A stretch of DNA of 64,000 nucleotides from Tateyamaria omphalii (lineage in GTDB: Bacteria > Pseudomonadota > Alphaproteobacteria > Rhodobacterales > Rhodobacteraceae). Location: assembly GCF_014651375.1 (NCBI RefSeq), contig NZ_BMWT01000002.1, forward strand, positions 377,477 to 441,476, written 5' to 3'. Both the position numbers and the translations under genes were made by a program. A model generated the notes under the pieces. The model saw only the letters and a list, made by a program, of their open reading frames with translations, was not told the DNA's origin and did not search any database. How positions within the stretch are numbered: position 1 is the first letter of the stretch; the number at the start of each line of letters is the position of its first letter. Shown here in pieces: positions 11,313 through 19,501 of the stretch.

Positions 11313-11404
11313 GTGGAATCAATACCGAATGCAATCTGACGTTGTTTTGGTGCTGCAGTAACGAGTGATTGTTCAGATCATTCCACATTTTTGGAGGAAC
11401 AGAG

Positions 11405-13453
11405 TTGCCAACATTTGAAATTCACCCCCGTATCGGCGTTGCACGACTTGGCAACAGCCTCACGGATTTCTACCTCTCGCCGACTGAAACGGGTGGTCTT
11501 CCCATCGCCTGCGACGAATGGGGCAACGAAACACCAGATGCCGGACCTGTGACCGTATTCAAGGACACAACAGGCGCGATCAAACGGCAGGCGGCAAAGT
11601 TTCACATCTTCCAAAAGGATAACGACGGCACCGAACACAAGGTGAACCTGGACGACGCCAAAATCGACAAGATCGAATGGGTGGCCCATGTCGCGAACAA
11701 GAAACCGATCTGGTACACCTTTTCCGAACTTCTGGGTGACCTCGAATTCGGCGAAAGCAACAGCTACGAAAACAACCACGTCCCATGGAACAACCCGGAC
11801 GTGACCAGCAAGAAAAAGCGGCAAAAGCTGATCATCGACCCCGGCCCGCGCCACATTTCTGAGCCGCAAACCAGCATCGGGTTCACACGGTACAACATCC
11901 CTGAGGATTACAAACACGGGTCCTTCCCTGACCTGTCCAACGGCGGTCAACAGATCGACACGCTGGGCGAGTTGAAAATGGACGCGCAAGGCAACCTGAT
12001 CGCCTTGGGCGGCTTTGGCCGCGTCACGGGCAGTGCAGAGATTTCCAGCTTCCGCGGGGCTGCGGGCTATTGGGACGACATCGCGGATGGCTACGTCTTT
12101 GCCCGCGTGACCATGGCGGACGGCACGGTGCACGAAACATCCTCGGCCTGGCTGGTTGTCGGCAGTCCAAAATACGCGCCCGAGATCGTGAATATCACAA
12201 CGCTGGCCGACACGATGGATGATGTGGCGATCCGTAAAAACGACGCCCGGCCCGACATTTTCCCCGGCGGCGACACATCCAGCGATTGGCCAACCGATCC
12301 ACGCAATGGCTATACGCCGCTGCAGGGCTTCAACCCGGACTATGTCGTGAACTTCGAACGCGACGTGCAGCCCATCGTCGACCGTATGGGGCTTTACAAA
12401 TACGTGGCGAACGTCCCCACGATGGATGATTTTGCCAACCCGAAATTCGACATGCGGGATGCCAGCGACACTAACGCAGATCACCGCATGCGCTATTTCC
12501 AACTGTTCCGCATGCCCCTGCTGCCCAAGGACTATGCCGAATACTACGCCACCATGTCCAAGGGCCCCGGCCAGCTCTACGCACTCAAAGACAACGACCC
12601 CGACACCTTGTCGGGCCTGCCCATGATGCCCTTGAACTCGGGCGACAACTCGGTCACCAATACCGGTCCGATCTACAAGTTCGAAACCCTGTCGCCGACA
12701 CAGTATTTCTACCTGTACCAATGGGCCTGCGGGCGCTTCACCACCGACAAACCCGATCCGCTGTCCCTGACCGAACATCTGGATCGCGTCGATGCCAGCA
12801 ATTGTGTGGGTGCCCCGTTCAGCCCCGGCATCGAGGTGACGTGGAGCGTGCGCAGCGCGGCCCTCTATGACGCCCCTCTGCATCTCAAGCTCGCCCATGA
12901 CAAGCGCGGCTACGCCAAGATGACCAAGCATTATGAGAAAGAAGGCCTGAGCGTCGATCACAACGAATGCGCGGGCGGTGGCTGTGAACCCGGCGATCTG
13001 ACCAAGCGCATGGCGATCCCGTGGATGGCCGATTTCCACGAATGCACGGTCCAGACGCCAAACCTGACCAACATCCACGTGAACCAACTGGTGGATGGCT
13101 CAGGGATCGAGGTGCCACCGGCCTTCTATGTCTACTGGTGGCCGCCACAAAGCCCGTTCAACGTGACCACCGGCACGCAACTGCCACAGGATCAGGTGCT
13201 GGATGCCTTTGTCAGCGACATTGACGGACAGACCATCGTGCCCCAGGGCCAGAACGTCGAGTTCCAGCGCGGCATCGATTCTGCGCAGAAGATGATCGAC
13301 TCGTGGTTCATGTTGGGCTTCCTGCTGAACCGCGGCACCGAGGAGATCCCGTATATCGTTGAAACCGAACGGAACTTCGGCCAGTTGGCACAGGCACACA
13401 TCACCGAGATCGCATCGACAGCCGCTGCGGCCTCGACCGCGGCCAAGGGCTGA
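11405..13453 (+). CDS. LodA/GoxA-family CTQ-dependent amino-acid oxidase, module 2 (divergent)
   Basis: 682-residue second member of the LodA family, with the N-terminal signature IHPRIGVARLGN and the blocks LIIDPGPRHISEPQ and VGAPFSPGIEVTWSVR. The region expected to hold the cofactor reads IPWMADFHEC...YVYWWPPQSPF. Cys547 with Trp578 or Trp579 are candidates, about 31 residues apart against 18 in module 1, and the ARVPNQVL stretch after the Trp is replaced. An extra segment HNECAGGGCEPGD lies before it. This is therefore a different subgroup, and a different substrate is likely. I chose TTG at 11405 because GGAGGA stands six bases upstream and the family start follows directly. No signal peptide. 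The second LodB follows two bases after the stop. Confidence 0.86.
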   Translation: MPTFEIHPRIGVARLGNSLTDFYLSPTETGGLPIACDEWGNETPDAGPVTVFKDTTGAIKRQAAKFHIFQKDNDGTEHKVNLDDAKIDKIEWVAHVANKKPIWYTFSELLGDLEFGESNSYENNHVPWNNPDVTSKKKRQKLIIDPGPRHISEPQTSIGFTRYNIPEDYKHGSFPDLSNGGQQIDTLGELKMDAQGNLIALGGFGRVTGSAEISSFRGAAGYWDDIADGYVFARVTMADGTVHETSSAWLVVGSPKYAPEIVNITTLADTMDDVAIRKNDARPDIFPGGDTSSDWPTDPRNGYTPLQGFNPDYVVNFERDVQPIVDRMGLYKYVANVPTMDDFANPKFDMRDASDTNADHRMRYFQLFRMPLLPKDYAEYYATMSKGPGQLYALKDNDPDTLSGLPMMPLNSGDNSVTNTGPIYKFETLSPTQYFYLYQWACGRFTTDKPDPLSLTEHLDRVDASNCVGAPFSPGIEVTWSVRSAALYDAPLHLKLAHDKRGYAKMTKHYEKEGLSVDHNECAGGGCEPGDLTKRMAIPWMADFHECTVQTPNLTNIHVNQLVDGSGIEVPPAFYVYWWPPQSPFNVTTGTQLPQDQVLDAFVSDIDGQTIVPQGQNVEFQRGIDSAQKMIDSWFMLGFLLNRGTEEIPYIVETERNFGQLAQAHITEIASTAAAASTAAKG

Positions 13454-13455
13454 CA

Positions 13456-14760
13456 GTGGACCAGCACTTTGATGTCGCAATCATCGGCGGCGGGCCTGCG
13501 GGCACCGCCGCCGCACTGACCCTTTGCAAGCGCAACGACATCTCGGTCACCGTCCTAGAACGTGGCGCATATGAGCAGCCCAAGGTGGGGGAATCCCTGT
13601 CACCCGGCGTCCGCGGCCTACTGCAATATCTCGACCTGTGGGACCGGTTCGAACAGGAACAACGCCTCAGCCTGCTGGGCAGCGAAGCGGCATGGGGCAG
13701 CGACACCCTTGGCACCATGGACTTTATCCTGACGCTGCACGGGGCGGGCTGGGCGCTGGATCGTCAGCGTTTTGAGCAGATGATGGCAGATGAAGTGTTG
13801 CACCGCGGCGTTGCATTGCAAACCGATGTGACAGTGACCGCGTGCCGCCATCAGGATGGCCTCTGGCATCTGGATCTCGGCGGTCGGCACATCACGGCAC
13901 GCTACGTGATTGACGCTGCCGGGCGCACGTCGCGGTTTTCGCTGCGTGATGGCGCGCATCGACAGCGCAATGACACACTAACCGCCATCAGCACCCGATT
14001 GCCGCGTGCACAAGGCACGCAACAGATGACCCGCGTCGAGGCATTTGAAGATGGCTGGTGGTACGCTGCCCCGCTGCCGTCGGACCAGACAATTGTCTGC
14101 CTGTTCTCGGACGCTGAGCGCATTCATGCGCTGCGCCTCACAGATCCAACCGTGTGGGCCAGCCACCTGTCCCAGACACGCCACATCCGCCAGTTGATCG
14201 GCGACATTGACAACTGCCTCAGCCTTGAAACCCTGCCCGCCTTTTCCAGCCTGCTCAGCCGCAGTGATCCGAACCTGCCCATGGTCGCCGCCGGGGACGC
14301 TATTGCCGCCCGCGATCCACTGTCCTCATCCGGGATCCCCAATGCCATTGGCGGTGGCATTCAGGCCGCGCGGGTTGCCGCGGACTGGTTGTTTGGCACA
14401 GGCACGTTGAAGCCTGCCTATCTGGACGGCGTTGCCCAGGATCACGCGGCCTACCTCAAAACACATTGGAGCACCTACAGGACGGAAAGCCGATGGTCCA
14501 ACGCACCGTTCTGGCGTTTCCGATCCGCGCAGGTGTGCAGAGGCCCAAGCGCCACGATCCGCTCCAAATCCAACGGGCACAGATCGATCTTCGTACCTAG
14601 TCACGTGGCACGCTGGATTGCAGACACTGCAAAGCACCCCATGTCCCAGATCGAGGTTGTTCAGCAGGCGCGCAGCACATTCCCGGACATCCCCGATGAA
14701 CGCCTGCTTCTGGCGATCGAGGACCTCACCCATATCGCAGACACCGTGCCCACTGCCTGA
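13456..14760 (+). CDS. LodB-family flavoprotein, maturase for oxidase 2
   Basis: 434-residue FAD-dependent protein of the tryptophan-halogenase/LodB type, with GGGPAGTAAALTL at the N-terminus, KVGESLSPG (the halogenase-like block), DGWWYAAPLP, and the second FAD motif MVAAGDAIAARDPLSSSG. A C-terminal extension of about 90 residues (from around 345) is absent from LodB 1 and ends in a helical segment. GTG start at 13456, two bases after the oxidase stop, implies coupling. It presumably matures only the module-2 oxidase, as LodB proteins are specific for their neighbour in characterised cases. Confidence 0.86.
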   Translation: MDQHFDVAIIGGGPAGTAAALTLCKRNDISVTVLERGAYEQPKVGESLSPGVRGLLQYLDLWDRFEQEQRLSLLGSEAAWGSDTLGTMDFILTLHGAGWALDRQRFEQMMADEVLHRGVALQTDVTVTACRHQDGLWHLDLGGRHITARYVIDAAGRTSRFSLRDGAHRQRNDTLTAISTRLPRAQGTQQMTRVEAFEDGWWYAAPLPSDQTIVCLFSDAERIHALRLTDPTVWASHLSQTRHIRQLIGDIDNCLSLETLPAFSSLLSRSDPNLPMVAAGDAIAARDPLSSSGIPNAIGGGIQAARVAADWLFGTGTLKPAYLDGVAQDHAAYLKTHWSTYRTESRWSNAPFWRFRSAQVCRGPSATIRSKSNGHRSIFVPSHVARWIADTAKHPMSQIEVVQQARSTFPDIPDERLLLAIEDLTHIADTVPTA

Positions 14761-14802
14761 TCAACCTGAGTCCCAAGATCAGGCCAAAAGGCCGCGCACC
14801 CC

Positions 14803-14832
14803 GCCTGACGTAATAAACAGGATATGTCAGGC
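14803..14832. promoter_or_regulatory. Inverted repeat upstream of the hydrolase-OsmC gene
   Basis: GCCTGAC and GTCAGGC, perfect 7-bp arms with a 16-base A/T-rich spacer, lie about 80 bases before the start at 14915. They could be an operator or a weak terminator of the lodAB region; no T-run follows. Confidence 0.35.
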
Positions 14833-14914
14833 CAACACCTGTGCGTGAGAACTGTGTCACGCCCCTTCTTTTGCGAGGCATCCTGCCCCATTCTCCGTGA
14901 CAAGGAGACACCAC

Positions 14915-16150
14915 ATGCCAACCGAACGCATCACATTCCCCGGCCATGCCGGCACCCTCGACGCCCGGCTCGACCTGCCCGAAGGGCCACATCTGGCCAC
15001 GGCGGTCTTTGCCCACTGCTTTACCTGCGGCAAGGATATCCCGGCCGCGCGCCGGATCGCAGCGCGTCTGACGACCATGGGCATCGCCGTTCTGCGCTTT
15101 GATTTTACCGGTCTGGGCCACAGTGAGGGCGAGTTTGCCAACACCTCCTTCACCTCGAATGTCGAAGACCTGGTGCAAGCTGTCGCCTATCTCGAAAATC
15201 GGGGCATGTCCCCCACCCTGATGATCGGCCATTCGCTTGGCGGTGCAGCCGTGCTCAAGGCCACCGCGCGGTTGGACCAGATCAGGGCCGTGGCAACAAT
15301 CGGTGCACCTTTCGACCCGGAACACGTAACCCACAACTTCGCAGACGCCCTGCCCGAAATTCTTGCCAGCGGTGAGGCCGAAGTGAGCCTTGGGGGCCGT
15401 CCCTTCCGCATCGGCAAAGGCTTTGTCGAAGATGTGACCGAAGAAGCCCTGCAACCCGCCATCGCGCGTCTCAATGCAGCGCTGCTGGTTCTGCACGCCC
15501 CCCGCGACTCCATCGTCAGCATCGACAACGCGAGCGAGATTTTCCTCGCCGCCAAACATCCCAAAAGCTTTGTCACGCTGGACGACGCGGATCACTTGGT
15601 GACCAAGGCCGAACACGCCGAATACGCGGCTGACATCATCGCCACCTGGGCCAAGAAATACCTGCAGCTCAAACCACCCGCCCCGCCCATTGGTGCGCCC
15701 GAAGGCGTGGTGCGCAGTTCCGAAGCCGACCCAAAGGGCTTCCTGCAAGACATCACTCACGGCACACGACATCACATCCTGGCAGACGAACCGCGCGCCT
15801 ATGGCGGCACCAACCAGGGCCTGTCGCCCTACGGTCTGCTGTCGGCGGGTCTCGCGGCCTGCACCTCAATGACGATCCGCATGTATGCCCGCCGCAAGGA
15901 ATGGCCACTGGATCATGTTCATGTCGATGTCAGCCACAACAAGGTGCACGCACAGGATGCAGGCACCGTGTCTGGTGACAAGATCGACGAATGGAAACGC
16001 CGGATCAGCCTGACCGGACAACTTGACGAAAGCCAACGCCAAAGACTGCTCGAAATTGCAGATAAATGCCCTGTTCACAGAACGTTAGAGCGCAGTTCTA
16101 ACGTTTTGACTGAACTGGCGCCATCCGATGGGGTCCTTGAAAACATCTGA
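14915..16150 (+). CDS. Alpha/beta-hydrolase fused to OsmC-family peroxide reductase domain
   Basis: 411 residues in two domains. The N-terminal alpha/beta hydrolase (about 1-250) has the nucleophile elbow GHSLGG near residue 105 and a late DADHL histidine. The C-terminal OsmC/Ohr domain (about 270-411) carries two cysteines at the usual places, in LAACTSMT and in KCPVHRTL, for thiol-dependent reduction of organic hydroperoxides. The fusion is known in bacteria, but the hydrolase substrate is not. ATG at 14915 has AAGGAGA nine bases upstream. Downstream of two peroxide-making oxidase modules, a peroxide-protective role would make sense, though hydroperoxide rather than H2O2 is the usual substrate. 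Confidence 0.88.
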   Translation: MPTERITFPGHAGTLDARLDLPEGPHLATAVFAHCFTCGKDIPAARRIAARLTTMGIAVLRFDFTGLGHSEGEFANTSFTSNVEDLVQAVAYLENRGMSPTLMIGHSLGGAAVLKATARLDQIRAVATIGAPFDPEHVTHNFADALPEILASGEAEVSLGGRPFRIGKGFVEDVTEEALQPAIARLNAALLVLHAPRDSIVSIDNASEIFLAAKHPKSFVTLDDADHLVTKAEHAEYAADIIATWAKKYLQLKPPAPPIGAPEGVVRSSEADPKGFLQDITHGTRHHILADEPRAYGGTNQGLSPYGLLSAGLAACTSMTIRMYARRKEWPLDHVHVDVSHNKVHAQDAGTVSGDKIDEWKRRISLTGQLDESQRQRLLEIADKCPVHRTLERSSNVLTELAPSDGVLENI

Positions 16151-16186
16151 ACCATCAGGGGCTCAGACCCGCAAGTTCATCCCTAA

Positions 16187-16229
16187 AATGAAACGAGGCG
16201 CGGACCCGTCAGGGACCGCGCCTTTCATT
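16187..16229. terminator. Bidirectional terminator between the hydrolase-OsmC gene and bioY
   Basis: AGGCGCGG and CCGCGCCT form a GC-rich stem round a 12-base loop, flanked by AATGAAA and TTTCATT, which also pair. It serves the plus-strand gene ending at 16150 and bioY on the minus strand. Confidence 0.8.
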
Positions 16230-16245
16230 TGGATCAAGGGAAGGA

Positions 16246-16845
16246 TCAGCCGCGGGCGCGGCCAACCAGCTTCCACGCAGCCGGCAGAAGCAGCGCGGCC
16301 AGCGCCAGCTTCAGCGCATCACCGATCAGGAACGGCGTCAGGCCCCATGCGAGGATCGGCTTGTCCCAGCCATACAGCTGACCCAGCCACGCAAGGCCAG
16401 GCACATAGATCAACACGGTGCCGATCAACATCGCCAGCGCCATCCATAGCACCGACCGGTCCCAGCCACGGCGCGCCAACGCACCGAGCGCGAGCACGGC
16501 CAGAACCCAACCGACCAGATAGCCGCCGGTTCCTCCCATCATGTATTCCAAACCATTCGTCTCTGCCGTGGTGCCCGCGAAGACATCAAAACCCAGCGCG
16601 CCGATGATCATGTAGCCCATGATGGTGACCAGTCCCAGACGGGCGCCATAGGCGGCACCGACGCTGAGCACGGCAAAAGTGCTCATCGTGATCGGAACGG
16701 GCCACATCGGCACCTTGATCTTTGCTGCAACTGCGAGAAATGCGATGCCCAGCACCACCAGAGCCGCCTGCTTAACGCGCAGCGCCGTACCCTCTGTTGC
16801 GCCAAACATGTCGCTCAGCACCTTGTTATTCCACGTCGTTTCCAT
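16246..16845 (-). CDS. bioY: Biotin transporter BioY (S component)
   Basis: Integral membrane substrate-binding subunit of the biotin ECF transporter. 199 residues, six predicted helices, with the family motif VPMWPVPITMSTFAVL near residue 45 and GGTGGYLVGW in the middle. The ATP-binding and T components (BioM/BioN) are not adjacent. Solitary BioY is common in marine alphaproteobacteria and can use a shared ECF module or act alone. It stands in its own transcription unit between a shared terminator and the DUF6314 pair. Confidence 0.93.
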   Translation of the reverse strand: METTWNNKVLSDMFGATEGTALRVKQAALVVLGIAFLAVAAKIKVPMWPVPITMSTFAVLSVGAAYGARLGLVTIMGYMIIGALGFDVFAGTTAETNGLEYMMGGTGGYLVGWVLAVLALGALARRGWDRSVLWMALAMLIGTVLIYVPGLAWLGQLYGWDKPILAWGLTPFLIGDALKLALAALLLPAAWKLVGRARG

Positions 16846-16936
16846 GAGGCCTCACCTGTCAGGACAAAAAGAAGTGGGCGTGTTGTGCCAAGGCCCGGCC
16901 TTTTCTGCAAGCGCAAAGCCAATGTTTGCGATCACG

Positions 16937-17344
16937 TCAGATGTTCCGGCTGAACCGCGTCACGCTGATGTAGTCCTTGCGCGGTCCACTCACCTTCCAG
17001 GTCACATTGAATGAAGGCCAGGGCAAGAAATCATATGTTCCGACATAGGTGTCCGGGTCACAGAAATGCTCGGTACGCCCCCCCAAGGGCGGCACCTTGT
17101 GAAAGAAACGCCCGTCGTCAAAGAAGACGGACAGATCCTGCGCCCAGTGATACTTGCGCTCCGCCTGCATTGGGGGGACGCCTTCCATCTGCAAGACACC
17201 CCTTTCAACGTAGTCCAACCCATCTGACGCAGGCGCCCATTGTGCGGTGCCCTCAAAGCGGGCCACTGGTCCCACGGTGGGCGTGATCGTACGCTCGATG
17301 GCCCACTCGCCGACAAAATCTGCCAACGTCCGATCAGTCGGCAT
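16937..17344 (-). CDS. DUF6314 family protein
   Basis: 135 residues; a small beta-rich, lipocalin-like protein family of unknown function seen mainly in Rhodobacterales. Visible features are DFVGEWAIERTI at the start, repeated aromatic strands (RKYHWAQDLSVFFDDGRFFH) and the C-terminal SFNVTWKVSGPRKDY. No signal peptide, so cytosolic. The start at 17344 (MPTDRTLADF) lies 11 bases inside the upstream gene on the same strand, which implies translational coupling with the small secreted protein at 17334-17666. Confidence 0.7.
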   Translation of the reverse strand: MPTDRTLADFVGEWAIERTITPTVGPVARFEGTAQWAPASDGLDYVERGVLQMEGVPPMQAERKYHWAQDLSVFFDDGRFFHKVPPLGGRTEHFCDPDTYVGTYDFLPWPSFNVTWKVSGPRKDYISVTRFSRNI

Positions 17345-17666
17345 AGCTGGCTTCCGTGATGTCACCGCCCTGCCCGACAAAGCGCAACCGGTCACCCTTG
17401 CCATCCATTGTGTAGCAGGCCCACATGTCATTCGGTGGCCATTGGCTGCAATACCGATCATCTTCGATGCGCCAATATCCCCAGCTTTCACGGCCCCTGA
17501 ATATGTAGAGGGTCCGACCGGATGCGCGAAAGTCCTGTGAGGTATCGGGATAGGCCAGCACGCGGCCCGTCAAGGCGTCGCGAATCTGCTCTCCGCTCAT
17601 CGGCATCCAGTCTTGCGCCGCGACAGGCCCGCCCAAAAGGGCCAGGATCAGGGCAAAGCGTCTCAT
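17334..17666 (-). CDS. Small secreted protein of unknown function
   Basis: 110 residues with a Sec signal peptide (about 1-18, RRFALILALLGGPVAAQ, cleavage before DW). The mature part has GEQIRDALTGR, aromatic strands and two cysteines (RYCSQWPPNDMWACY) that may form a disulfide in the periplasm. Small periplasmic proteins with this LTGR...W...W.C pattern occur in Rhodobacterales, but no function is known to me. It overlaps the DUF6314 gene by 11 bases, so the two may be one unit. Divergent from purB (81 bases apart). Confidence 0.75.
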   Translation of the reverse strand: MRRFALILALLGGPVAAQDWMPMSGEQIRDALTGRVLAYPDTSQDFRASGRTLYIFRGRESWGYWRIEDDRYCSQWPPNDMWACYTMDGKGDRLRFVGQGGDITEASYAD

Positions 17667-17747
17667 ATCAGAGCCTTCGTCTTGTCGTTCGTCGGACCTC
17701 AGTCTAAGGACGCGGCACGATATCCGACAGTCACAAAAAGGTGCCCC

Positions 17748-19055
17748 ATGATCCCACGTTATTCCCGCCCCGACATGGTTGCGATCTGGGACCCGGCCAC
17801 CAAGTTCCGCATCTGGTACGAGATCGAGGCGCATGCCTGTGACGCTATGGCCGATCTCGGTGTGATCCCCCGCGAAAATGCAGACGCCGTGTGGAAGGCT
17901 GAAGATGTGGAATTCGACGTCGCCCGCATTGACGAAATCGAAGCCGTGACCAAGCACGACGTGATCGCCTTTCTCACCCACCTGGCTGAACATGTGGGCA
18001 GTGACGAGGCGCGCTTTGTCCACCAGGGCATGACGTCCTCGGATGTACTTGACACCTGCTTCAACGTGCAGCTCACCCGCGCCGCCGATATCCTGATTGC
18101 CGATCTCGAAGAGTTGCTGGCCGCCCTCAAACGCCGCGCGTTTGAACACAAGGACACCCCCCGCATCGGGCGCAGCCACGGCATCCATGCAGAGCCCACG
18201 ACCATGGGCCTGACCTTTGCCCGCTTCTATGCCGAGATGGACCGCAACCTGTCGCGCATACGCGACGCACGGGCCGAGATTGCGACAGGCGCCATCAGCG
18301 GCGCCGTCGGCACCTTCGCCAATATCGATCCTGCCGTCGAAGAACATGTCTGCGACAAGCTGGGCCTTGTCCCCGAACCCATCAGCACGCAGGTGATCCC
18401 CCGCGACCGTCACGCGGCCTTCTTTGCAACCCTTGGTGTTGTGGCATCGTCGATCGAAAACATCGCCTTGGAAATCCGGCACATGCAACGGACCGAGGTG
18501 CTGGAAGGGGCCGAATTCTTCTCCATGGGTCAGAAGGGTTCATCGGCCATGCCGCACAAGAAGAACCCCGTTCTGACGGAAAACCTGACCGGATTGGCGC
18601 GCATGGTGCGCTCTGCCGTGATCCCGGCTATGGAAAACGTGGCCCTGTGGCACGAGCGCGACATCAGCCATTCCTCGGTCGAACGCATGATTGGGCCGGA
18701 TACCACCATCACGCTCGACTTTGCGCTGGCACGTCTGACCAGCGTGGTCGACAAGATGCTGATCTTCCCCGAAAACATGCTGGAGAACATGAACAAGTTC
18801 CCCGGCCTGATGATGAGCCAGCGCGTGCTGCTTGCCTTGACCCAAGCCGGTGTTAGCCGCGAAGATGCCTATACTCTGGTGCAACGCAACGCGTTGAAGG
18901 TCTGGGAACACCGCACTGATTTCAAAGAGGAATTGCTGGCTGATGCGGATGTGACCGCCGCGCTCAGCAAGGAAGAGATCGAAGAGAAGTTCGACCTTGG
19001 CTATCACACCAAGCATGTCGACACGATCTTTGCCCGGGTGTTCGCCGAAGGCTGA
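17748..19055 (+). CDS. purB: Adenylosuccinate lyase
   Basis: Catalyses two fumarate-releasing steps of purine synthesis (SAICAR to AICAR, and adenylosuccinate to AMP). 435 residues, normal for the bacterial short form. The superfamily signature GSSAMPHKKNP is present around residue 265, the catalytic-His region reads TSSDVLDT, and the N-terminal MIPRYSRPDMVAIW is typical. The ATG at 17748 is preferred over longer in-frame options because the family begins there and AAAAGG stands before it. A cluster of palindromic repeats follows the stop. Confidence 0.97.
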   Translation: MIPRYSRPDMVAIWDPATKFRIWYEIEAHACDAMADLGVIPRENADAVWKAEDVEFDVARIDEIEAVTKHDVIAFLTHLAEHVGSDEARFVHQGMTSSDVLDTCFNVQLTRAADILIADLEELLAALKRRAFEHKDTPRIGRSHGIHAEPTTMGLTFARFYAEMDRNLSRIRDARAEIATGAISGAVGTFANIDPAVEEHVCDKLGLVPEPISTQVIPRDRHAAFFATLGVVASSIENIALEIRHMQRTEVLEGAEFFSMGQKGSSAMPHKKNPVLTENLTGLARMVRSAVIPAMENVALWHERDISHSSVERMIGPDTTITLDFALARLTSVVDKMLIFPENMLENMNKFPGLMMSQRVLLALTQAGVSREDAYTLVQRNALKVWEHRTDFKEELLADADVTAALSKEEIEEKFDLGYHTKHVDTIFARVFAEG

Positions 19056-19062
19056 CCTGCAG

Positions 19063-19087
19063 GGCGGACGACACGTCCGCCTTACGG
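19063..19087 (+). repeat. Palindromic repeat copy (a) after purB
   Basis: GGCGGACG...CGTCCGCC hairpin followed by TTACGG, eight bases after the purB stop. It is one of three palindromes packed into 120 bases and shares the GCCTTAC suffix with all other copies in the window. Confidence 0.65.
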
Positions 19088-19108
19088 TTTTCGCGCCCTG
19101 AAATATGC

Positions 19109-19130
19109 GGCGGAGGACACCTCCGCCTTA
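19109..19130 (+). repeat. Palindromic repeat copy (b) after purB
   Basis: GGCGGAGGACACCTCCGCC followed by TTACCC, in the same orientation as copy (a). The 22 bases are identical to the copy inside nnrDE at 699-720 (opposite strand). Confidence 0.65.
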
Positions 19131-19155
19131 CCCGCTTTCGCGCAGATTGCATGCA

Positions 19156-19185
19156 GTAAGGCGCATCACGATGCGCCTGTTTGCG
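19156..19185 (-). repeat. Palindromic repeat copy (c) after purB, inverted; possible terminator
   Basis: On the minus strand CAGGCGCATCGTGATGCGCC is followed by TTAC, the same suffix as the other copies with different arms. On the plus strand the stem is followed by TGTTTGCGTTTTT, so it may serve as the purB terminator. Two copies forward and one inverted resemble a BIME-type arrangement of REP elements. Confidence 0.6.
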
Positions 19186-19250
19186 TTTTTCTTTGGCGGA
19201 TCACTGTCTCTGAACTACCTTTGCGCCACCCAAGACAAAGGAGAGGACAG

Positions 19251-19415
19251 ATGAAGACCAAGACCCTTGTGGTGGCACTGGCGCTCACCCTCGCCCCGAC
19301 GCTGACATTCGCCATGGGCTGCAACTATGGCAAACACGAACAGCAAGCGATGTCCTGTGCCGAAGGCACGGTCTACGACGCCGACACAAACCGCTGTGTC
19401 ACCGCGACTGGATAA
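19251..19415 (+). CDS. Small periplasmic cysteine-containing protein
   Basis: 54 residues: a signal peptide of about 21 (KTKTLVVALALTLAPTLTFA) and a mature peptide of about 33 with three cysteines (MGCNYGKHEQQAMSCAEG...NRCV). ATG at 19251 has a strong AAGGAGAGG ribosome site. The C-terminal pattern C(A)EGTVYDADTNRCV resembles the N-terminal Cys/Asp segment of the TPR protein that follows after 86 bases (NCLQARQWDPDKKAYVR...KCV). The two may share a periplasmic role. Function unknown; the gene is very likely real. Confidence 0.75.
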   Translation: MKTKTLVVALALTLAPTLTFAMGCNYGKHEQQAMSCAEGTVYDADTNRCVTATG

Positions 19416-19501
19416 TGCTCACGATTTCGTGATCGCATAAAAACCGGAGGCGTCGGGTTGTCTCTGCATCATACCCGACGCATCCAATACGGAGACTTCC
19501 C

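Noticed and set aside
11378..13087. Long open frame antisense to the second lodA-like gene
   Set aside because: A shadow of GC-rich codon bias; His/Val/Gly-rich translation and no recognisable motif.
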